Origin: a virus
Virus record (IMG/VR): IMGVR_UViG_3300009182_000030
Coordinates: 41,872 to 105,871 of that record
DNA: 64,000 nt
Strand: one strand, 5' to 3'
The notes beneath the pieces were generated by a model. The model did not search any database, was not told the DNA's origin, and worked only from the letters and a program-made list of their open reading frames with translations. Positions within the stretch are counted from its first letter, which is position 1, and every line of letters starts with the position of its first letter. This document shows, one piece after another, positions 20,527-27,131 of the stretch. The position numbers were made by a program, and so were the translations under genes.

Positions 20527-21051
20527 ATGGCAGAAGTAAAACAATTATCACGCAGCGAACGTGAAGCATTAATTAAAGACAAGGCTGGTTGGGTAATTGT
20601 TGTATTTGCAGCATTACTTGCGATTAATACATATATGGCTGGTGGTAACAGTAGTAAAGTATTAAACAACACAATTGATGCAAATAATACTTGGGCATTT
20701 TATCAAGCAAAATCAATCAAGCAGACTCTCGCAGAAATGAGATTAGAAGATGCTAAGGATCCTAAGAAAATTAGAGAGTTAGCAGCTAAGATTGAACGCT
20801 ACGAATCTGATCCAAAAACTGGAGAAGGTAAAAAAGAATTGATGGCAAAAGCACGCCACCTCGAAGATGAGAGAGCAGTTGCTAAGTCACGTTCACCATG
20901 GTATACATACGCAGGAAGTTTGTTTCAAATTGCGATTGTATTACTAACAGCATCTATTCTTTCAGTCAAGAATAGTTTGTTTAATGCAAGTGTAGGAGTA
21001 GGCATAATTGCAGCGATATTGATGTCGCAAGCATTGTGGTTATGGATTTAA
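20527..21051 (+). CDS. multi-spanning membrane protein, unknown
   Basis: The 174-residue protein has a membrane segment near 22-40 (GWVIVVFAALLAINTYMAG), a charged middle and two near the C terminus (about 125-172, including QIAIVLLTASIL). AAGGAAATTAAA precedes the ATG. It follows another membrane gene in the same cluster; joint assembly is possible. Confidence 0.7.
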   Translation: MAEVKQLSRSEREALIKDKAGWVIVVFAALLAINTYMAGGNSSKVLNNTIDANNTWAFYQAKSIKQTLAEMRLEDAKDPKKIRELAAKIERYESDPKTGEGKKELMAKARHLEDERAVAKSRSPWYTYAGSLFQIAIVLLTASILSVKNSLFNASVGVGIIAAILMSQALWLWI

Positions 21052-21069
21052 TTTTTTAAAAGGAATGAT

Positions 21070-21927
21070 ATGGATATCGAAATGAAAATCAGAAACGCGA
21101 AATATATTTGTTTGTTTATGTTAGCAGTAATAGTTGGTAGTTATGCTTTCCACGCAATGGCTTGGACTCAGCGTCAACCATTACCAGTAGCAGAATGTAA
21201 AGTACATGCACCTTACGGTTTCCCACAAACAGGTGGTGCTACTCCAATTTGTCGTCAAGCATATTTGGTTGGTTATGATGCTGTTGCAAAATTACCAAAA
21301 TTTGTAACATATGAGTTGGCTCCAAAAAATGCACTTGGTTGCGTTGCTCGTACTAATGCTTTTGCTGCTGACCAATCTGTTCAAGGTGGTGCAGTTCCAG
21401 GTGATTATGTTGCTACAAATTATGACAAAGGACATATGGCTCCAGATGGAGATTTGTCTTGGGATCCGCAAGTAGAGTATGAATCTTTTTTGATGACCAA
21501 TATGTCACCCCAAGCTGGCTCTTTGAATCGTGGCATATGGAAACTGTTAGAGACCTCTGTAAGAGGATGGTCCGTTCAAAGAAACCAATCGTATACGATT
21601 TATGTTGGAGGCATCTATGGTGCGACTGACAGAAAAATTGGTAATGGTGTTATCGTTCCTCATGGGTTTTATAAAATTGTAATTAACAATCAAACCAATG
21701 AAGTTGCTGGTTGGTCATTCCCTCATGTACCACCATACCCAAATTTGGGTAACGACTTACGTCCTTTCCGCAAACCAATCGCTGATATTCAGAAAGAAGC
21801 TGGTGTTAAATACGCATTCCCAGCTGGCGCAATCGAACTTGCTCCAGGAAAAGAATGGCCAGTTGATTTTGGTGCACTAACAAAAGCAAAACGTGCTAAG
21901 TGTGGTGCAGGAGCAAACGATGACTAA
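21070..21927 (+). CDS. exported DNA/RNA non-specific endonuclease (NucA/Serratia type)
   Basis: The 285-residue protein has the beta-beta-alpha-metal nuclease signature DKGHMAPDGD (about 121-130; usually DRGHMAP) with the catalytic His, and NMSPQAGSLNRGIW (about 144-157) with the metal-binding Asn. A hydrophobic N-terminal segment ending AMAW suggests a signal peptide. The enzyme would act in the periplasm or outside, not on the host chromosome directly; degrading incoming DNA or released nucleic acid is plausible. Confidence 0.88.
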   Translation: MDIEMKIRNAKYICLFMLAVIVGSYAFHAMAWTQRQPLPVAECKVHAPYGFPQTGGATPICRQAYLVGYDAVAKLPKFVTYELAPKNALGCVARTNAFAADQSVQGGAVPGDYVATNYDKGHMAPDGDLSWDPQVEYESFLMTNMSPQAGSLNRGIWKLLETSVRGWSVQRNQSYTIYVGGIYGATDRKIGNGVIVPHGFYKIVINNQTNEVAGWSFPHVPPYPNLGNDLRPFRKPIADIQKEAGVKYAFPAGAIELAPGKEWPVDFGALTKAKRAKCGAGANDD

Positions 21928-22270
21928 AATTATCACAGCTTTAGTTGTACTTCAGATTGCTGCTTGTTCAGTAATCTTACCAATACCACATGATCCAGTT
22001 ATGTTTGGATATTTGGTTGATACAAAAATTGCTGTAGATAGATTAAGTTGTGATGAGAAAACATGGGCATGGGAAACTGCCCAATCTCAAATCGAGAGAT
22101 TAAAAGTTTATTCAACTCTAAGGCATGACCCACAAGCAGAAGCAGCAGTAAAACTTGAAAATGCTATTAAGAAAGCAAAAGATTCAAATAATAAAACATT
22201 CTGCGAATCAATTCTTAAACTTAATAAAACACGTATCGACGTAATTGTTGATGCATGGAAGGGAAGATAA
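21920..22270 (+). CDS. putative lipoprotein
   Basis: The start at 21920 (MTKIITALVVLQIAACSV) overlaps the nuclease stop by eight bases. The hydrophobic N terminus followed by IAAC is a lipobox. The mature part is helical with two further Cys (SCDEK and FCES). It may be tethered to the membrane near the nuclease or act as an outer-membrane lipoprotein. No family recognised. Confidence 0.65.
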   Translation: MTKIITALVVLQIAACSVILPIPHDPVMFGYLVDTKIAVDRLSCDEKTWAWETAQSQIERLKVYSTLRHDPQAEAAVKLENAIKKAKDSNNKTFCESILKLNKTRIDVIVDAWKGR

Positions 22271-22271
22271 A

Positions 22272-22505
22272 ATGTTAGAGCAATTAAGAGAAACAGCTGG
22301 ACTTGGTGGTCCAGCTGCAGGATTAGCAAATGAGTTATTGGTTCTTCAAGATCAATTTACTTCTGGTCAACTTACTAGAGAAGAGTTTGAATTTTTGGTT
22401 TCAGAAATTGCAAATATTCGTGCTCAGCAAGAGTTAGCATCTGATGAAATGGCTTGTCGTTTCATTATAGAATCAGCAAAGAATATACTGTCGATGGTAG
22501 CGTAG
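22272..22505 (+). CDS. small helical protein, unknown
   Basis: The 77-residue protein MLEQLRETAGLGGPAAGLAN... begins one base after the lipoprotein stop. It is acidic and helical without membrane segments. The later part (LTREEFEFLVSEIANIRAQQ) looks like a short helical bundle. Function unknown. Confidence 0.7.
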   Translation: MLEQLRETAGLGGPAAGLANELLVLQDQFTSGQLTREEFEFLVSEIANIRAQQELASDEMACRFIIESAKNILSMVA

Positions 22506-22506
22506 A

Positions 22507-23262
22507 ATGAAAAAATATCGCTCAATTTTTATTAGCGATGTTCATTTAGGTACTCGTGATTGTCAAGCTGACAAACTGAATAATTTTTTAAAGCACAACT
22601 CCTGCGATACTTTATATCTCGTAGGAGATATTATTGATGCTTGGAAAATACAACAAAATAAATGGCGATGGAAACAATCACACTCGAACGTCGTACGTAG
22701 AATTCTTGGTCACGCCAAACGTGGAACAAGAGTAGTTTATGTAGCAGGTAATCATGATGAATTCCTAAGACCTATGATTCCGTATGGTTTCAGCTTCGGT
22801 CTAATTGAAATAAAAAATCAAACAGAACATATTGGTGCGGATGGTAAGCACTATCTAATCACACATGGAGATTTGTTTGATGGTATCACAAGACTTGCTC
22901 CATGGCTTGCATTTCTTGGTGATAAATTATATGACTTGGTTCTTGATTGGAATTCAAGTTTTAATTGGATTCGTCACAAATTTGGATTTGGGTATTGGTC
23001 ACTATCAAAATACTTGAAACATAAAGTTAAGAAGGCATCTGATTTTATGTTTCAATTTGAACGTAATCTAGCAGGTTATTGTAAGAAACGTGGCTTCGAT
23101 GGTGTGATTTGCGGACATATTCACCACGCTGAAATAAAAGAGATAGATGGTGTTATATACATGAATGACGGAGATTGGGTTGAGTCATGTACTGCTCTGG
23201 TTGAGCATTATGATGGCAAGTGGGAAATAATTACATGGACTAAGGAGAATGACAATCCATGA
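22507..23262 (+). CDS. LpxH-like metallophosphoesterase (UDP-2,3-diacylglucosamine hydrolase family)
   Basis: The 251-residue protein has FISDVHLGTRD (about 8-18), VGDIIDAW (about 39), GNHDE (about 78), THGDLFD (about 118) and CGHIHHAE (about 199). This arrangement, including the DxH...GDxxD...GNHD...H...GHxH order, matches COG2908 enzymes that act on lipid A precursors or related UDP/CDP lipids. It overlaps the glycosyltransferase gene (ATGA), which supports a shared role in altering the host surface. Confidence 0.85.
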   Translation: MKKYRSIFISDVHLGTRDCQADKLNNFLKHNSCDTLYLVGDIIDAWKIQQNKWRWKQSHSNVVRRILGHAKRGTRVVYVAGNHDEFLRPMIPYGFSFGLIEIKNQTEHIGADGKHYLITHGDLFDGITRLAPWLAFLGDKLYDLVLDWNSSFNWIRHKFGFGYWSLSKYLKHKVKKASDFMFQFERNLAGYCKKRGFDGVICGHIHHAEIKEIDGVIYMNDGDWVESCTALVEHYDGKWEIITWTKENDNP

Positions 23263-23999
23263 TAGAAGATAAAGTAACAATTGTAGTTCCTTGTAAAAAT
23301 GAAGAGAACTACATTCCTCATCTATTGTTGCACTTGCGCCAGCAAGAAGGTATTGGTAATACAAGAATCATTATCGCAGACTGTTCTACAGATAATACAC
23401 GAGAAGTCATTCAAGTTATGAGAGGTAACTTGAATGTGGAAATTATTGATGGTGGTCCAGTTTCTATTGCTAAAAACAATGGAGCAAAGTTAGCTACTAC
23501 TCCATATGTTTTATTCATTGATGCAGATGTGCGATTCTTCAGTGATACAGTTATCCGTGATACTGTAGAAGAATTAGAAAAAAGAAATTTGGATCTTATT
23601 GGTTTGCGTATTAAATGCTATGATAAAGATAAAAGAACGCAGATTGGATTTATGCTGTTCAACGCAATCAATATTGTTATGAGTAAGAAAGTGCCATTCG
23701 CTGTAGGTGCATATGCTCTTACACGAAAAGATAAATTTTACGAGTATGGTGGTTTCGCTGAAAAGTATGGAACGAGCGAAGACTTTTTCTTGTCTAAGCA
23801 GTACGATCCTAAAAAATTCAAATTAGTAAAGCACTACTTCGGACAAGACAGTCGAAGATTCAAGCGAATGGGTTACACTGGTATGGCAATGTATCTTGTC
23901 AAGAATTTCTTAAATCGAAATAATGAAAGATACTGGAATAACTTAGATTATTCTAAGTACTGGGATACTACCAAGACCCATCGTCAATCACAACACTAA
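23259..23999 (+). CDS. family 2 glycosyltransferase
   Basis: The 246-residue protein opens VTIVVPCKNEENYIPHLLLHL and carries DCSTDNT (about 42) and FIDADVRF (DxD-type, about 87-94), the nucleotide-sugar and metal-binding motifs of GT-A fold family 2 enzymes. The C-terminal part (about 140-215) could contact a lipid or acceptor; no clear membrane span is seen. With the upstream LpxH-like enzyme it may modify lipopolysaccharide to block superinfection. Confidence 0.88.
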   Translation: MIEDKVTIVVPCKNEENYIPHLLLHLRQQEGIGNTRIIIADCSTDNTREVIQVMRGNLNVEIIDGGPVSIAKNNGAKLATTPYVLFIDADVRFFSDTVIRDTVEELEKRNLDLIGLRIKCYDKDKRTQIGFMLFNAINIVMSKKVPFAVGAYALTRKDKFYEYGGFAEKYGTSEDFFLSKQYDPKKFKLVKHYFGQDSRRFKRMGYTGMAMYLVKNFLNRNNERYWNNLDYSKYWDTTKTHRQSQH

Positions 24000-24150
24000 T
24001 CCCAACAAACAATAGTGTCAATTTACAGAACCATGATTTTGGTCCCATAATTTCATCACGACCACTTGCCCACCCCAATCTCCAGTGGAAGGGGTTAACT
24101 ACTATCGTGATGAAAACACCTGAATATTGAATCCATTTTGCTATTTTCAT
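23968..24150 (-). CDS. small conserved-type membrane protein
   Basis: The 60-residue protein MKIAKWIQYSGVFITIVVNP... starts in a TAATG overlap with the ClpP-like stop and overlaps the end of the convergent glycosyltransferase gene by 32 bases. It has one or two membrane segments and the NPFHWRLGW and VIDDGSW patterns that I associate with a small phage membrane family of unknown role. Confidence 0.65.
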   Translation of the reverse strand: MKIAKWIQYSGVFITIVVNPFHWRLGWASGRDEIMGPKSWFCKLTLLFVGISVVIDDGSW

Positions 24151-24710
24151 TAATATAAATCCTTAACTTGATCACAAATCCCCAGTTTTAGTGCTTCTTT
24201 TGCACTCAACCAAACATCCTGAGGTGGGAGAAGTTTCTCACGGATAGATGGCTCATCTAGACCTGTGCACTTTTTATAATGTAACATAAGTCGTTTGGTT
24301 GTTAAATCATATTCTTTTACCGTAGCAATAAGTTCATGTTCTTTTCCGAACGAACCCCAACTATATTGATGCGATAGAATTGATGTATTTGGTGTAAGCA
24401 GACGATGTCCTTTCTCACCAGCAATAAACATCAATAATCCAGCAGATGCAATTTGTCCAAGCCCAATAGTTCGGATTGGCGTAGCACTGCCTTTCATACA
24501 ATCAATGACTGCGAAGGCAGCATTAAGATCGCCACCTGGAGAACAAATTACAAGATTAAGTAAATCGTATTGTTCTTCGCCCATGTTACAAGCAAAAATC
24601 CACTCAACAATCTGCCTACATGAAGTCATAGTAACTTCGTCCATAAATAGCAGAAAATTTTGTTTCGGGGCATTACCTGCATTCAAATTGATATTAAGTT
24701 TTTCTGTCAT
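24150..24710 (-). CDS. ClpP-like serine protease
   Basis: The 186-residue protein has the ClpP fold pattern: VICSPGGDLNAAFAVIDCM (oxyanion region, about 54-73), GQIASAGLLM with the nucleophile Ser (about 89), SILSHQYSWG with the catalytic His (about 114), and PPQDVWLSAKEAL with the acid (about 164). Phage ClpP-like enzymes may process capsid proteins or replace host ClpP. The window also encodes a tmRNA with a ClpXP-type tag. Confidence 0.87.
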   Translation of the reverse strand: MTEKLNINLNAGNAPKQNFLLFMDEVTMTSCRQIVEWIFACNMGEEQYDLLNLVICSPGGDLNAAFAVIDCMKGSATPIRTIGLGQIASAGLLMFIAGEKGHRLLTPNTSILSHQYSWGSFGKEHELIATVKEYDLTTKRLMLHYKKCTGLDEPSIREKLLPPQDVWLSAKEALKLGICDQVKDLY

Positions 24711-25248
24711 TTATTGTAATCACTTTCGGGTCAGTATAAAAAATATGTCTTCCAATTTTGGTAGTTTTTTGTAACTTTGACCATCCTGGAGAGACATAGT
24801 CGGCATGATAATATATAGCACCCTTTGTTACATCATCAATAACTTGATAGTTGAAGTAAACATAAAGTGCCACTTGTCTTACATCATTATATAATTCTTT
24901 CTGTGTTGCTGATACAGCTTTCTTACCTTCACAAAACCAAGTGAATTGGCACGTTGATTTTACTTTTTGTTTAACAACTCCGCAGACGCTGTCTTCAAAC
25001 ACGTTTGATTTGACACGATTTAATGTAACCAAACCTACTGCAATTTTGCCAGTCTCTGGTTCATAACCTGCTTCGTAAAATATATTATCTGTTAAACAGT
25101 CAATTTCCTTCTTCTCTTTTGCATTTAGATGTGTATATGGAACATCTACAATCTTTGTTCCTGCTTTTGAATTTTGCGTTGCGGTAAACAACAGTGCAAC
25201 AAATAATATAATTGTTATTAAAATTGAAATTAGATATTTCAAAATCAT
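24694..25248 (-). CDS. SleB-like cell wall hydrolase with N-terminal membrane anchor
   Basis: The 184-residue protein has a hydrophobic N terminus (about 4-24) and the SleB/Hydrolase_2 pattern NIFYEAGYEPETGKIAVG (about 55-72), CQFTWFCEG (about 101-109), GAIYYHADYVSPGW (about 141-154) and KIGRHIFY (near 165). The Glu in YEAG is the likely catalytic residue. It may be exported to the periplasm as a second peptidoglycan hydrolase besides the GH19 enzyme at 28338. Confidence 0.83.
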   Translation of the reverse strand: MILKYLISILITIILFVALLFTATQNSKAGTKIVDVPYTHLNAKEKKEIDCLTDNIFYEAGYEPETGKIAVGLVTLNRVKSNVFEDSVCGVVKQKVKSTCQFTWFCEGKKAVSATQKELYNDVRQVALYVYFNYQVIDDVTKGAIYYHADYVSPGWSKLQKTTKIGRHIFYTDPKVITINDRKT

Positions 25249-25301
25249 CTCCTTAATTAGTTAAAGAGTAAGGGTGATGAAACCCCTACTCCAATCCCAT
25301 A

Positions 25302-25586
25302 TCAGGTGGACTTCTTGATAGTAGTCTTTTCTTGTGTAGTTTGTGGGGATACGTTAGAAACAAAACCATTCAGCGTTTGTGCTTTGCTGATGATATCATT
25401 TTCTGATGGGAAGGCAGGGAATCCTGGATGATCAGGAATCGTGCCACCATTTAGTTTAGCAGATTCGACTTTCGTTTGCCAGTCGTTGCTAATTTGTTCA
25501 CGTTTGCCGTAGTACTCATCGCTGAGCATATCTTTGGCCATTTTTAAAAGTTCGAGACGAATCTCAAAAGGTGTCATATTTGACAT
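25302..25586 (-). CDS. conserved T4-like phage protein, unknown
   Basis: The 94-residue protein starts MSNMTPFEIRLELLKMAKDML, a sequence pattern I recognise from T4-like aquatic phages, with a less ordered C terminus ending in KTTIKKST. GGAGAAAACT precedes the ATG. A late-type box lies 60 bases upstream, suggesting virion or assembly use; the function is unknown. Confidence 0.75.
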   Translation of the reverse strand: MSNMTPFEIRLELLKMAKDMLSDEYYGKREQISNDWQTKVESAKLNGGTIPDHPGFPAFPSENDIISKAQTLNGFVSNVSPQTTQEKTTIKKST

Positions 25587-25645
25587 AGTTTTCTCCTTGT
25601 GTTGTGTGTAAAAAAATCAAATTGTGTGTTCATGATATAGACTAT

Positions 25646-25652
25646 TATTTAG
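25646..25652 (-). promoter_or_regulatory. candidate late promoter CTAAATA
   Basis: CTAAATA on the minus strand, 60 bases before the ATG at 25586 in an otherwise gene-free gap. Confidence 0.4.
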
Positions 25653-25663
25653 TCAAATGTGAT

Positions 25664-25693
25664 ACTGGGAAGACGAATCTTCCCAGTTTTTTT
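25664..25693 (+). terminator. plus-strand intrinsic terminator inside minus-strand block
   Basis: ACTGGGAAG-ACGAAT-CTTCCCAGT is followed by T residues on the plus strand. On the minus strand the T run is missing. It would stop rightward antisense transcription coming from the plus-strand cluster that ends at 23999. Confidence 0.6.
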
Positions 25694-25698
25694 ACGAA

Positions 25699-26265
25699 TT
25701 AAAACGATCTAGTATAAGATACGTATGTTCGATTAAAAGCATTATCACCATTTACATCATCATAGCCAAGAGAGATACTGTCTTTCTTGGTAATAGCATA
25801 ACCCAATGAGTAACGAATTGAGTTTGTTGTATCTGATTTATCAGAAGCAAATGCTGTACGGAAACGATAACCAAGTTTAGCAGTCAAACCTTCAACTGGA
25901 GTTTTAACAATAACTCCTGGCTCTACTGAGTAGTAAGCGAAATTCTTACCACCAGTAATACGCTCACCAACAGCACCACGTGCGTAACCAGTAATAAAGT
26001 TATCACCGATCAATCCCATTTTGCCTGTAACACCAGCTTCATAACGTGAGGAAACTGTATTTGCAGAATCAGTAGCTGTGTTTAGAATGCTAACATCACC
26101 ATCGATTTGTTTTGTTAGAGATGTTTTAACATCTAACTTGTACACATCACTCATGGCTTTACTAGAATCTGCTTCTTGACGTCCATAAGTTACTGTTGCT
26201 GAAGTGTCGGCGAATGCCATTGAAGATGCAGCGAGCAATGCTGCTGCGATTAGTTTTAATTTCAT
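25699..26265 (-). CDS. outer-membrane beta-barrel protein
   Basis: The 188-residue protein has a classical signal peptide (MKLKLIAAALLAASSMAFA, cleavage after AFA), alternating hydrophobic strands, and a C-terminal YVSYTRSF ending in Phe, the BAM recognition signal. The size suits an 8-10-stranded barrel. Host outer-membrane proteins look alike, so a captured or mimic porin is likely. It could block phage receptors, change permeability or interact with the lipoprotein and exported proteins of this phage. Confidence 0.85.
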   Translation of the reverse strand: MKLKLIAAALLAASSMAFADTSATVTYGRQEADSSKAMSDVYKLDVKTSLTKQIDGDVSILNTATDSANTVSSRYEAGVTGKMGLIGDNFITGYARGAVGERITGGKNFAYYSVEPGVIVKTPVEGLTAKLGYRFRTAFASDKSDTTNSIRYSLGYAITKKDSISLGYDDVNGDNAFNRTYVSYTRSF

Positions 26266-26283
26266 GTAATATCCTTTAAAAAT

Positions 26284-26329
26284 TCAAAAAACAAAATGGC
26301 AGGTTCTTCTGTTACGAGGTGAACCTGCC
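26284..26329 (-). terminator. terminator hairpin after tmRNA coding piece
   Basis: GGCAGGTTC pairs with GAACCTGCC on the minus strand, followed by ATTTTGTTTTTT. It ends the tmRNA transcript 18 bases after the tag region ends; the hairpin may also belong to the mature RNA. Confidence 0.75.
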
Positions 26330-26346
26330 GAAACCCTAAGCAGTGT

Positions 26347-26379
26347 TTAGGCTGCTAATGCGTAGACAGAGTCGTTTGC
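26347..26379 (-). other. tmRNA tag reading frame ANDSVYALAA
   Basis: GCA AAC GAC TCT GTC TAC GCA TTA GCA GCC TAA encodes ANDSVYALAA, close to the E. coli tag ANDENYALAA, starting with the GCA resume codon after an A-rich stretch. The ALAA end is a ClpXP degradation signal. Confidence 0.93.
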
Positions 26380-26464
26380 ATTTACTTTTTTTATGCGATT
26401 TACAGTCGTCATCTACTGTGTTGCCGTCTCTACTATCTCACCCTGTCGAAACCTAGTCACCCCC

Positions 26465-26535
26465 ATCAAAAGCACTTCTCGTTTTACATTCCCCTGAATA
26501 CATCATTTCTGGTTCAGCTAATACGCAAATGCTTT
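26465..26535 (-). other. tmRNA intervening segment removed on maturation
   Basis: This segment joins the CCA end of the acceptor piece (26536) to the first G of the coding piece (26464). Its ends pair with each other (CAAAAGCA/TGCTTTTG) so that the acceptor stem is continued as a hairpin. Confidence 0.8.
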
Positions 26536-26597
26536 TGGTGGAGGTGGGGAGAATCGAACTCCCGTCCAGAATGCCTTCGCTTTGAAGGGATTACAAC
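26536..26597 (-). ncRNA. acceptor piece of two-piece tmRNA
   Basis: It contains the T arm and CACCTCC-ACCA acceptor end, preceded by a CCTTC/GAAGG hairpin (CCCTTCAAAGCGAAGG). The 5' boundary is estimated and lies just after the stop of the 43-residue basic peptide gene. Confidence 0.75.
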
Positions 26598-26599
26598 AA

Positions 26600-26731
26600 T
26601 TACTTAACTGCTTGAGTGTGCTTGTGTTTCAAAGACTTCTTAAGCAGTTTCATCCAAAACTTCTTAACCTTGTCTGCTTTATGCTCGACTTCGGCTTTGT
26701 TTAGTTTTAAAATTAGTGCCTTAACTTTCAT
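26600..26731 (-). CDS. 43-residue basic peptide upstream of tmRNA
   Basis: The ORF MKVKALILKLNKAEVEHKAD... is rich in Lys and His and predicted helical. It starts in an ATGA overlap with the exported-protein gene, so translation is likely coupled. It ends only a few bases before the tmRNA acceptor piece. Charge suggests binding to RNA or membranes; no family recognised. Confidence 0.6.
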   Translation of the reverse strand: MKVKALILKLNKAEVEHKADKVKKFWMKLLKKSLKHKHTQAVK

Positions 26732-27069
26732 TGATTCGGTACCAATACTTGTCTGTAGCAATTACAGTATGCGTCAAGGATATTTTCATAATGATAGCCA
26801 TACGGCATTGCTGGTTGTTGATAGATTACCTGTGGTGGCATTTGTTGAACCACAACAGGTGGTTGTTGAACCACAACAGGTGGTTGTTGAACCACAACAG
26901 GTGGATAATAATATGGCTGAGGACGATGCAACTCATAACCAATAATACCACCAATAATAGCTGGACCAACCCAACCAACATGACCACCACCATACCCACG
27001 TCCTCCATGGGCGAATGCTTGACCACTGATGCTTAATGCAGCAATAAGAACCAAAACGAACTTTTTCAT
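26728..27069 (-). CDS. exported Gly/Pro-rich protein with PPVVVQQ repeats
   Basis: The 113-residue protein has a signal peptide (MKKFVLVLIAALSISGQAFA), a Gly/His-rich start (HGGRGYGGGH), a hydrophobic GPAIIGGIIGY element and three near-identical PPVVVQQ repeats encoded by a 21-bp tandem DNA repeat. Two cysteines (YCNCY) lie near the C terminus. It resembles small exported bacterial proteins with glycine-zipper-like parts. It has its own strong early promoter at 27096-27124. Confidence 0.75.
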   Translation of the reverse strand: MKKFVLVLIAALSISGQAFAHGGRGYGGGHVGWVGPAIIGGIIGYELHRPQPYYYPPVVVQQPPVVVQQPPVVVQQMPPQVIYQQPAMPYGYHYENILDAYCNCYRQVLVPNQ

Positions 27070-27095
27070 TTTACTCTCCTAGTTTCCATAATATA

Positions 27096-27124
27096 ATTAT
27101 ACCTGAAAACGGAATTAATGTCAA
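27096..27124 (-). promoter_or_regulatory. early sigma70-type promoter
   Basis: GCTTGACA (-35 at 27119-27124), 17-bp spacer, TATAAT (27096-27101). It drives the exported-protein, basic-peptide and tmRNA unit, which ends at the terminator at 26284-26329. Confidence 0.88.
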
Positions 27125-27131
27125 GCACTAT

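Larger units (their letters stand above)
26290..26597 (-). ncRNA. ssrA: circularly permuted (two-piece) tmRNA
   Basis: Read on the minus strand, the tRNA-like 3' piece with T arm GGGAG-TTCGATT-CTCCC and CACCTCC-ACCA comes first, then a 71-base intervening segment, then the 5' piece GGGGGTG...TTTCGACAGGG and the tag reading frame. The 5' GGGGGTG and 3' CACCTCC form a 7-bp acceptor stem. The intervening segment extends it through CAAAAGCA/TGCTTTTG (26530-26537 and 26467-26474), as expected for a permuted precursor cut into two RNAs. Mature tmRNA with SmpB rescues stalled ribosomes. Outer ends are approximate. Confidence 0.9.

Noticed and set aside
26860-26925. Direct repeats resembling a small CRISPR-like array
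   Set aside because: The 21-bp units lie within an open reading frame and encode PPVVVQQ repeats without unique spacers.
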